A DNA stretch of 64,000 nt, taken from positions 5,027,436 to 5,091,435 of the forward strand of contig OZ005662.1 of the NCBI GenBank assembly GCA_963930645.1, read 5' to 3'. Each line of letters begins with the position of its first letter. Position 1 is the stretch's first letter. Shown in pieces: positions 47,501 through 59,500 of the stretch. The notes beneath the pieces are model-generated. The model was given only the letters and a program-made list of their open reading frames with translations. It had not been told where the DNA came from and made no database searches. This stretch comes from Salticus scenicus (lineage: Eukaryota; Arthropoda; Arachnida; Araneae; Salticidae). The position numbers were made by a program, and so were the translations under genes.

Positions 47501-50500
47501 TAAAGGTATCGATTTTTATTTAATTTTGCACCGACTTCAAAAGTTATGATTAATTGTAGTGTTATAGGTTGTTTGGCGAAGGAAATTATTTCATACTTTT
47601 AGGCGCAATTTACAGTTCCAATTTCTGCCAATTTTCTTTCAATTTCAGTTGTTTGAATAGTAGTTAGTTTTTGGAGTCGGTTCTATTTTTTTACAAAAAG
47701 ATTTTATTTTTCTCTTTTCAGTGAAAACTCATTTATATAGCAGAGCATCAGAAGACATTCGACGAAAGTTTCACAAATCACAAGTTCCAAGAAAAATGAC
47801 ATTACTCAAAAAATGGTTTATGTCACTGAAAAATACATGAAATGCACCCAATGTGAACAAAAAAGTTATATCTCCATCTAGAAAGTTATCCACTCGAGAG
47901 ACAGTTGCGCCAGTTTTATTATAGTCAAGTTATTTTTAAGTTGATTTTTCTCAAATACTGCATTTTTAAGTTGTGCTACTTTTCTTGCCTTTATCGGATA
48001 TGAGCAAAAAACTATCTATTGAACGAACATACGTTAAATTAAAAAGTCTTTAGAAATGTAAAGGACGGATACGCTGTATTCGGAATCGAAAATTCTGTTA
48101 GGCATATATATTGAACTTAAAAGTGAATACGGGTTCACCCGTTGCGCTGGAAATTGCGCAACGCAAAAGTTCAAACAAAGAGCAAAATAAGCATTGCAGC
48201 TGACGGACAGAAGTTTCAACATCGATACTTACATATTGCTTTTACCAGTGTAACTGCATTCGTTCAGCAGTTAGAGTGAGAACAGACTTTTGTGAGTATC
48301 CTGTAATTTGTTTATATCTTAATTAAATCATAATGAAACCTATTTCAGGCCGAGATCATTACGAGAACAAAAAATGTATTAAAATTAAATCATCTCTTAC
48401 GAAGTTATAAACTAACAAATTTCAACAACAACAACAAGAAACATGGTTTGCATTGAGAACCTCTTTTTTTATGAAGTCGGTTTAAAACGTCCATGCGTTA
48501 ATCAATGTGACCGCTTACAATAACCATATTTTGAATTTTACATAGCATAAATGTCACCCGCTACGCTGCAATATATGCAATGTAGTTCAAGTGTGCACAA
48601 AATAGGAAATTGTGAACAAGCAAATGCACGTTATAAGCGTTCTGTTTTTAGCATTAATGTCTAAACTATCTTTGCGTACTACATCGATGATGCTCTGCAA
48701 TTTTATAATTCACTTTTTTCCCCTGTCTTGAAACGTTTCCGAGATAGGATCGCTAACTCCACACTTTTCCACCAGGTGGCACTTTAGATGTTTGAATCGC
48801 GTAGCACATGTCCACTTTACTATACCTACATACCACTTTTATAACTATAGCTGCAGCTGTTCAGCTGTTAAAAGAGTCGGGACTGACTTTTTTGGGCACC
48901 CTGTATTTTCTTTTGATCGTAAAGATCTTACTATGGGATTTATTTCAGACCAAGACCTTTACAAAGTATCAAAATCGGATCATCTGTTCAGAAGTTATGA
49001 GCTAACAAACAAAAACAAAAATTATACGCTTTGATTTGAGAACCTCCTCCTTTTTTAAGTCGGTTAATTAGAGCATCTCTTACGAAGTTATAAGCTTACG
49101 AACACCACCACCAACAACACATAGATTGAATTAAGATTCTGAAGTTGGTTGAAAACGACTTTGCGCTAATCGATGTGACCGCTTACAGTAACAGTACTTT
49201 GAACCACAGAGTATACGTGTCATCCGCTACACTGCAAAGTGTGCAACGTAGTTCAAATGTGCACAATATAGGAAATTACGAACAAACAACTGCACGTTTT
49301 AAGCGTTCTATTTTTAGCAATAATGTCTAAAAACTGTCTTTTTGTAGTAAATCGAAGATGCTCTACAACTTCGTAATTAACTTTTCTCCCATCTTGAACC
49401 GTTTTTGGGATAGGAGCGCTAATTCCGCTGTTTTTCACCAGATGGCGATTTATTTTCTTTGGATTGTAAAGAAGTTATAATGGGACCTACTTCAGACCAA
49501 GATCTCTACAACAAACCAAAAAGTATCAAGTAACCGTATTTTGAACTATATAGCGTATGTCTCACCAGCTACGCTACAACGTGAGCAATGTAGCTCAAGT
49601 ATGTATAGTGTAAGAAATTGCGAACAAAAAAATGCACGTTTTTAGCCTTGTATTTTTAGCATCAATGTCAAAACTATCTTTTCGTACTAAATCGATGATG
49701 CTCTGCAATTTTATAAATCACTTTTTTCCCCTGTCTTGAACCATTTCCGAGATAGGAACGTTAGCATGAATGTCTAAACTATATTTTTGTACTAAATCGG
49801 TGATACTCTTCAGCTTTGTAATTCACTTTTTCTTTAGAACCGTTTTTGAGATAGGAACACTAACTCCGCTATTTTCCACCAGGTGGCGCTGCAAGCGGTT
49901 TAACCTTGTACAGCATGGCCACTTTGCTATACTTACATACCATTTTTATCACTATAGCTGCAGCCGTTTAGCAGTTAAAAGAGTTGGGACTGATTTTTTT
50001 GGGCACCCTGTATTTTCTTTAGATCGTAAAGATATTACAATGGGACCTATTGTAGACCACGACCTTTTCAACAAAACAAAAAGTATCAAAATCGGAGCAT
50101 CCGTTCAGAAGTTATGAGCTAACAAACATAAAAAAAACATACGGTTTGAATTGAGAACCTTCCTTCTTTTTTTGAAGTCGGTTAATAAAATGAATCCTAA
50201 TGCTGAAAAATATGGGCTTGCAAATTTGCAGCTCATTCCAGTTATTAGTTTTCGAGATATAAATAAATCTTTCTTTTGGAGTGGTTTAGGGGGCCGTCTC
50301 TTAAAAATTTTTGAATGAGATAACGAAGCAAATCTTAAACAGTAACGGAGAAAATTGAACAAAATATTTTTATTTTTTATTTACGGGTCAAATTATATAA
50401 CAACAACGTCAAATGCAAAGAAATGAAACAAAAATGTTGATTTTTAGACATTAGTGTTTGTATCAAGAATTCCTGTTTTCTAAAGCCCTGCCTTTTATCG

Positions 50501-53500
50501 TTCTTCAAAACAAAACAATACAGAAACGAAAAGTGAATGTGACTTTGAGTATTCGTGTTAAACCCCTTATTTTACATTGACAAAAATATACACAAGTGGT
50601 ATTTACTTCATCGATTACTGGTGATAAATTTTGAATCCTCTAAACGAACACTAGAAGAAAAAAATTAACTAAATAGGTGGGGTTTACTGCTTGAAATACT
50701 CTCAAAATAAAATATTTCAGAACAAATTTTCTGTACCACAATTATATTACAGAAGAATATACATTATAATTATATTCTTTCTAATTAATATATTTCTATC
50801 CATAGTATATTTTATTGCAAAAATATGAACACTAGGTACATACTTAAGAAATAAGTAACACACAATTTACGAAAGAAACGCCCACTGGCATAGTTACAGA
50901 TTTTCAAATGATGTGAATCTACGTCAGCAGTCGCGAAAGCGTTAATTAAGAAATTATATTTTCATAGAAATTATAAAACAAATCGTACATTTCCAAAGAG
51001 TTCAACTGACCCAAAACAGGTAAGTGCTATTAAAATTGTTTAATATTTACTTTATGAAACATTACAATAATTTATCCGAAAAGATTTAGTTTATGCGTTG
51101 TTGTATATATATATATATATATATAGTTATATTGTTTCAGTTTGTATATTATGTTATACGTACAAAAGAAAATTTAAGCTTTATTGGTGATCAGTATATC
51201 CATGGTAGATACTTTTCAATTGAAAAATATTGCACTTTTATAAAGAAAATTGTCTGACCAATCGTAAGTGTAATATATTTAAATATACCTAAAATTATCT
51301 AAAAAAAAGTACTGAAGTATATACATATCCAAAAACTGAATTCATGATAATTAAGGTACTGCAAATGTGTTAATACTTTTATTTCTTTTTATAACTCCTT
51401 TTTTCTTGAAATATTTCCGGTGTGAAACAGTATAATTTTGTCTAATTCTTGTGGGATCTTAATTTTATTTTTCTACATTTAGAGATAACCCTCTAACACA
51501 TTTTTGATCATAACTCTATGAATACTAAAGATAAAGTATACAAACAGTATACTTTTCCGCACTGCCAGACTCTCAGAAATTCGAATATGAAGTCAAAGTT
51601 GGGTGTTGCTATTGAAAAAAATCAAAGTTGGAGCTCATTTTAATATGTAGATGACCCCTAATTCAAAATTCGACGACATTTTCAGAAAGTGCATTTAATT
51701 TCCTGTTGAATGGTGTCTTAAATTTTTCTGCGTCAATTAATAACGAAATACCATCAAGTGCTGCATTTTTTTTTCCCCGACTGTACATCAATATGCATAC
51801 ATTTGGAATGAAATATGCATATTTAATATGTATGTAATAATTTAAAAATATATACTATTACATATAAAAATTTGTATATGCATATTGAGGGTGAGGGGAC
51901 ACACATCAAATTTAATGAATAATTTTTGTCACAATATGTTATAAAATTCTAATATAAATGATACATATTTAAAAGATTTTCATATAAAAAGTGTGTGTGA
52001 AATAATATTAAGATGTACATGCAATATATTAAAATGTGTGCACTTACAAATATTTAAAAATTTATATGTGTTTATATATATTAAAATATATCTTAAATTG
52101 TAAGCATAATTATGCATATGCAAGTGTGTGCACCATTGTTCAAGATTTCAGCTTTATATGCCAAACAGCAGCAATCACTGTCCAATAGCAAGGACCTTCA
52201 TTTATTGAACTCGCCAACACAATGACATTCAAAGCCAAAAATAATAATAATAATAATAATAATAAATTAAAGTTTACTTATTCAATACCATATGATCAGG
52301 GAGGTTCTATCAAAATTAAAAATACAGCCAGAAAATACAACACAAATATCCCCATAAAACCAAATCCTAATAGCTACCAAATAATAAGATATGATAAAGA
52401 CCCTATTCTACCTCTAGAAACCGCAGGTATTTATAAAATTCCATTTAAACATCAAAATCAAGAAATAGGTTGTTACATACATATGACAAAACATAAAATT
52501 AATACAAGATTAAAAGAACACCAAAATGATATAAAATATGAAAAAGCACCACCACCCTAGCAAAAACCTACCAGAATAGCAATATCGATATCCAATTCAA
52601 TCATACTACTAAAATCGCAAATTACAATAACCCGGCATATGCATTCTTCTACAAAATAGAAATTATCTGCAATTTTAACTCCTGAAACGACCCTGAATCA
52701 AAATCTGTCTTCGATCGACAGTGGTGCCCTTTAAAGTAAATTTATCTTTTTTTTTTTTTTTTTTTTTTTTTAAACATATTTTAAAATACTTTGAATATAT
52801 TTTGGCATAAAAAAAATAGAGTCAAATTCAAGCTTATTAAAAAAAATGAATCTTATAACTTATATATACTCATATATAAACTCATCTTCTAATTTGGCAC
52901 TGATAATTTTTTTTTTCTTTTTTCTTCTCCGAGGTGCCTCTTCTAGGCGCTCCTCGGCCTAGTCGTTTGGAGTTTTCCGTGTTTTTCTTCGTAACTTGTG
53001 TAAATTCGGGCTAAGACGTGACCTTCGAAATACTCAAGGCCATGGCACTAGAAAAACATGGTGGACCTTTCTGTCCGTCTTTCTTTAATATCTGCTCTTA
53101 AGAGCGGACAATACCTAATCTTGCCGGCAGGCTTCGCCCATGTTATTCTATGGGAAAATTTGTTTACATAATTACTCATTACCTAATGAATATTTTTCAA
53201 TTCTGTTTTCACATTTAGAAAATTCATAAGCGTTAAATTAGTACTTGTTTTCCAAAAATTGATTTTTTAAAATTTTAGTATTTCATTTTGCGATTAGAAA
53301 ATGAGAAAAATGCATTTTGTAAAAAATCTCATTTTTGAACTCAAAATTAAAATGTAAAAATTTAAAAAAATGAATTTTTCAAAAATGAGTACTCATATAA
53401 CGGTTATGAATTTTCTGACTGCAAAAACTTAATTTAAAAATATTCGTTAGGTAATGTGTAATTGTAGCAACAAATTTTCCCATAGAATAACATGGGCGAA

Positions 53501-56500
53501 GGCTGCCGGCGAGATTAGGTATTGTCCCCTCTTAATATATTTATAGTATAGACTCTTGGCATAAAGTCTTTTTTTAAATCTTAAATAAAGAAAGCACAGT
53601 TTTCACAGACTCTTTGCCCCTGGAGAGAAGCTTTAATTAGTAAGAATTCAAGTTTTATTGACTTATCATTGTATATTAATGATTGTAAAAAAAATGTATT
53701 GAAGATAAATTGTTAAAAACTAACCATTTGATTTTCCTTCCTTTCCCGATGGTTCTTCGTCAGCAACTTCATGTCTAATTTTGTAAACATGGCAGTTACC
53801 TTCCATGCCTGCAAACAGGAGAAAATATCTCCCAGCGTTGAAAACAGCACTGTTCATGACTGCTTCATTACCGGTCTCAAAATGACACACACGCTCAGCT
53901 CTACAGGTAGATCCAACATTAATCAATTCGTAAATTTCCTAGATAAAGAAGTATATAAAGTATTGTAACACACAAACATTAACAAATATCAGAGGGGAAA
54001 AAAAAAAGCTTTAGATGAAGATTAAAATATGCAGATTAAGATATAATAGTGTGTGTTTTTAAGGTACATTTGACACAGTAAATTCCTTTCAATAAATAAT
54101 ACAAAGTAATAAATGCAAAACCAGTCTGAAAGAAGTGTAAAAATTTATTACAATCTTTGATAAATTAAATGTAATACAGTATATTTCCATTAATACCATC
54201 AAGCTTATGGCAATGCAAATGAAAGGCACATTATTGCTGTTCTTTTTACGAATTTCCTATGGTCATTCAAAATCCCTGTGAATCTCCTAATGTCTTCAAC
54301 GCTTTAACATACAGTGAAATCTCGATTTTACGTTCCCCGAATCTACATTTCCCCCTGCATTTTACGTTTTCTTTATCAGGTCTGTAATGTTAATTTAACC
54401 CGGATGGTAAGTTTGTTATTGATAGAATTCCCCACAATTTACATTTTCTCTGGAAAGTATAAAAATAAAATGTTCTAAAATAAGCAATATATTTTTCCTT
54501 TTGTGCTTTTTTTAAAGCTAATTCACATTGTTGAAAGTTAAGCTATGAAAACAGAAACGCATTCCACAGACTCCAGTCTTCTGAAATTGGTTTCTTCTCA
54601 TTCTTTGAGGATGCATCATGGTTTCGTTCCCCCCCCCCCTCCTTTTTTGAACACCTGCTGTCGCGGACTGCTCCAATCCCTGAATACAGGACAGCTGGAA
54701 GGGGAGCAAAGTACAGAAACAACACTTTATTTATTGGTGTAGGAATGAAATGGGTTGGGGAAGACACATTCCAGTTACCAATCAGATGGGTGGCTCCTTT
54801 TCTTTCATCAGGGAGGAAAAGCCAAAAAGGGGTCCTTACCCTTCTACACGTTTTCAGGTTCAGTTGCTGTTTAGCATGCAGTGGTTGCATTTCTAACCTT
54901 TTTGTGCCAAAATGACAAGTAAAAAATGCAAAAACTTTTCTGTTGCTGAGAATGCCAAAATTGTTAAACAATTTGATGAATTTCATGGAACCGAAGTAGC
55001 GTTCACTCAATTGCAAGGTATTCTTGTGACAACCCTGCAATCCATACTACAGAAAAAAGAATGCATTGAAAAAAAAAACATCGAGAAAGTGGGTGAAAAA
55101 AATACCAAGAAACAGAGAACATTGAAAAAAATCACCATACGACGAGCTGGAAAGTATCGTAAATCTTAATAAAGTATTTTAAAGAAGCTCGTGCCGCGAA
55201 TGTTCCTGTAAATTGCATGACACTAAGGGAAAAAGCTCTAGAAATCGCCGATTGGCTTGTTGGTTTGGAAGACTTCACAGCTTCAAATGGCTGGGTTGAC
55301 TGGATGAAAAAAAGACATAATCTTGTGAATAGATTGCTTTCGGGAGAATTATCAAGTGTAGATGAAGCTACAATAGAAGAATGAAAGAAAAATCTACCAA
55401 ATTTGACCAAAGGATAAAAGAGAAAGGACTTATTCAATGCAGACGAGACTGGACTTTTCTTTAACCTCCTACCAGATAAAAGTTACGTTGTTACAGGAGA
55501 CTCCTGCCATGGAGGGAAGAAGATATCTAAATTGTGTCTTGCGGTTTTACTGTGCTGTAATTCTGATGGAAGTGATAAGCTGACACCTTTTATTGTTGGA
55601 AAGTTGTGCAACCCACGATGCTTCAAAAACTTGAGAAGTTTCCAGACAGAGTATGAAGCAAACAAAAAAGCGTGGATAACACAAACCCTTTTTGAAGACT
55701 TTTTATGCAAACTAAATAAAAAAATGAAGTTGCAGAATCGTAAAATAATTTTGTTAATCGATCAATGTAGTGCACATCCGGATTTGCAGAGCTGTCTAAT
55801 GTGTGTGTCTAATTTTTTCCTGCAAATTGTAGCTTTGTAATCACAGCATTATTCGATCTTTCAAGGTTTTTTATAGAAAGCAACCTGTCTGGAAAGCTGT
55901 AGCTGAACTAGAAAATGGAAACCTAAATGACGCCTGCAAACTAAAGTTAAGTGTTCCAGAGACTATGCATTTTATTTCTGTGTTGTGAAGAAACGTTACA
56001 CAACAGTGCATTTCCCATTGTTTTGAAGAAAGCGGAATCGTAGCATCTAATGAACTGGGAACAGATGAAGAATCAGCTGCGGTAAACTCTGAGAATAACA
56101 ATGAAACAGTTATCTATGACTTTGACGATTACATGCCGGAAAACTTAGCAACATGCGAAGCTGAAAGAGCTACTGCTCGATCCGTTGATGACCTTATGGA
56201 CTTTTCGTCTGCCGATGAAGATGAAGAAACAGATGCACAACCCGTCCCTTCTTTCAACATTGCATTGAAGAACTTACAAATAATGAAAGACTATTTGCTT
56301 TCTCATAAAAACCAGGAAAAAAACTTGCAAAGTATTTCAATCCTGGAAGGTGCTGCATTCACTTTGAACTCAATGACTAAAAAACAATCCAATATAACAG
56401 ACTATTTTCAATCTAAACATCCAGGATTCACAACTAAGTGTTTTAAAATGATCTTAAAATGGTATGTATAATAATGTTTTTTTCGTAAAATATAGATTGT

Positions 56501-59500
56501 AATACCTACTGAAAGAGTGATCTTTACTACCTTTAGTTTTTTTCTATTTGATTTTTTGCTTTCAATGTATTTCCCACATTTTACGTTTTTTTTTTACCCA
56601 GTTCCTTGAGAAACGTAAAATCAGGGTTTCACTGTATTATACATTGACACATACTTAATGTTCAAGGTTCAAGCTGTAAGAAAAAAAAAATTGCTAGAAA
56701 ATAAAAGTGATTAATAATATATATATATATACATACAACATACTCTAAAATTTATAATCATCAATATCCGACCATAAATTTGTGGTAAATAGAAAAATAC
56801 CTGATATACAAAACTTTTACTGACAACTCCGATTTTAATGCCTTTCACAACCTATTACAGCACAACAACGCGGCATAATTATTAGAAAAAAAAAATATAT
56901 ACTACAATAAATTTCAAAGGAAATTATTACCAAAAGAAAACATGATAATCAGTGCTAATGTATGACCTATAGTTATGTTTTTTAGCAGACAACACTGAGG
57001 TCATTTGAGAAAGTTCCAATTATCACCTTTATTAAGCACACAATTAAATTAAATAAGAGAAATGTATAAACAAAGCAATGAGTCTGCAAAAGTCTTGGTC
57101 CCAACTATTGTGGATTTCTCAGAGTCAACTGTATATACTTCAATGTGTATTTACCAAAGGAAAACATGATAATGAGCTGGCAGTCATATATACCAAATCA
57201 ATCAATAGGAAAGCAGGAGTTAAAATTAGAAATAGCACTGAAGCTGAACATAAATGATGTCATGCTTTTTTTCAGACTTTTGGACCCCCTCCCTCTCCCT
57301 TTGTCACAAAGTGTCACGTTTCAATATAACCCCCCCCCCTTGTCACATGTCACACATCAATAATTACTTGAAGTTCAGAAACAAAATAGTAGACTAGAGA
57401 TCATATTTCAAATATAACCATAATAATGATATGCGTTGTTATTTTTTATGAACTAAGAGAAAGGTTTACAAAAAGAGTAAGGTTAAGGTTTTACTAAGAG
57501 TAAGGTTTTCTATTGCTATCATATACTAAAAACCTACTCTGAATGCTTTTTTCTGAAAGAAAATAATGTATGAGGGGAGGGGAGAATCACAGGATAAAGT
57601 TACTTTTACCCGAATTAAAAAAATATATTTAATCTTTGATAATTTTAAAATAACTTCAATATTTCATCTGCTTAATATAAATGCTTGTATTTTAACTGAA
57701 ATAATGTGATGTCACACTTTTTGTTCCCCCCTCTCCTCCCTTGTCACAATTTCACGAACCCCCTCCCCCCCCCCCTCCTCCAAGAGTGACATCATTTATG
57801 GACGACCCCTATCCTCTCTGTTCCTGGAGTGATTCAATGACTGTTTTATCTTGATTATTGGATAAGAAAACAGGTTCACCAGCTAAGCACATTTGTGGCT
57901 AATTCAGCAACAACCATTTCCATTCAGGAAATATCAGATATGAATCAATGAATGAGTCAGGAGTCGATCTAGGTTTTCATTTTTGGATCCCTTTTTTGTG
58001 AAAATCAAAATATTTTTGTGAAAAAATATCATGTAAAACCTTCCATTTTTTACAGTCATTGCATGTAATGTTTAATGTCAAGTTTAATAGAGTTTCATTG
58101 AGTTCAATTAAGGCATTAATTAAAAGTAATATTGAAAACATGGAAATATTTTATAAATGGATCATTTTTATAAAACAAAATCTTATGAAGGGGCTCATTT
58201 TATAAATTTGAATTTTGTGAAGGGTCTCTTTTCTTAAACTTGAATTCTGTGAAGGGTCCCTTTTTATGGATTTGAATTTTGTGAAGGGCTCCTTATATGA
58301 ATATGAATATTGTGAAGGGCTCCTTATATGAATATGAATTTTGTGAAGGGTCCCAAAAGGGACCCAAATTTTGACAGGTTCGACACCTGTAATGTACAAG
58401 CTGAGAGCAACCCAGCTGACTTGATATCGACAGGTACAGACCCAGACAGACTAGAACACTGTAGATTCTGTTGGAATAACCCTAAATTTCTAATCATGTC
58501 AGAATATCTCCAAAAGATATTCCTGTTTTTGTGATTATAAGAGACAATTCAAACGAACTAAAAAACAAAAATGAAGACTTCAGTGACAAAACTTTATTTT
58601 TGTACTTATTTTCTTGCAATTAGTTTCCGCAATTCTAAACTTGTTTGAATTTTAAGTTTTACTGTCAAGTTCATCAGAAATTATAGAAGCAAAATAAAAG
58701 TAAAGGGAATGTTGCAGATTTCAGAAATCCAGGCAGCCGAGAAGCTATTAATCAAGTTAGTTCAGGAAGAAGCATTTACAAATGAAATAAATTCTCTTAA
58801 AAAATCAGATGCAGTAATGAATAAAAGTCAAGTAATTAATTTGCACCCTTTTATTGATAGAGAAAATCTGTTGAGAGTAGTATAGAGGCATATATAGTGA
58901 TTTAAGTTACAATAAAAAAATTTTCAATTATCCTTCCTTCAAACGATAACTTATTTGAGATTATAGTTGCATTTTATAAAATATTTTGCAAAGTGGACCT
59001 CATGCTTAAAAGTTTTGGATAGTGAATGGGAGAACTTTCTGTGGAAGAGTTGTGCATAAGTGTGTAACTCGTTTTAAAATTAATAATAGGTCAGCACAGC
59101 AACTAATGGGTAATTTACTTAAAAGGACAAAACTGTTCAGAATTAACCATTTAATATCTCTGGGGCAATCTTATTGATTTTTAGAAAAATCAACACATTT
59201 TTGGAAAAATCTCTGAGGCACACTAAATGAAATTTCCCCCCAATTTTCTTTTAGGTCAGCTTGCAAGACTTTAAAAGAGTAAATTATGCTACATTGCTAG
59301 GAATTTACGTTTGTAGATTATATATGAATACTTTTTAATTGATGGTAGGAAGTTCCACAGCTGTAAAGGCGTCTGGGCCCCAAGACATGTACAAAATCAA
59401 TCCCTGCAAGTAAGGTGGCAGCAATGATTATTTAAGGAGTGCATTTATCATTTATAAAGTGTGGTAATATTGGTGTCTATTTTTTACAAAGCATAATGTG

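Larger units (their letters stand above)
46242..51783. mobile_element. 5.5-kb TA-flanked composite with about 300-bp TIRs
   Basis: The ends are CACTCGGGGAAAAAA... and ...TTTTTTTCCCCGACTG, TA at 46240-46241 and 51784-51785. The arms stay similar for about 300 bp ('gggtcatctacatattaaaa', 'tgcagcact'). No transposase recognised. Nested inside: a foldback element (46757-47707) and a degenerate repeat array (48240-50185). Confidence 0.7.

Noticed and set aside
54543..55040. 165-codon minus-strand open frame
   Set aside because: It is antisense to the Tigger transposase relic, whose plus-strand motifs are clear.
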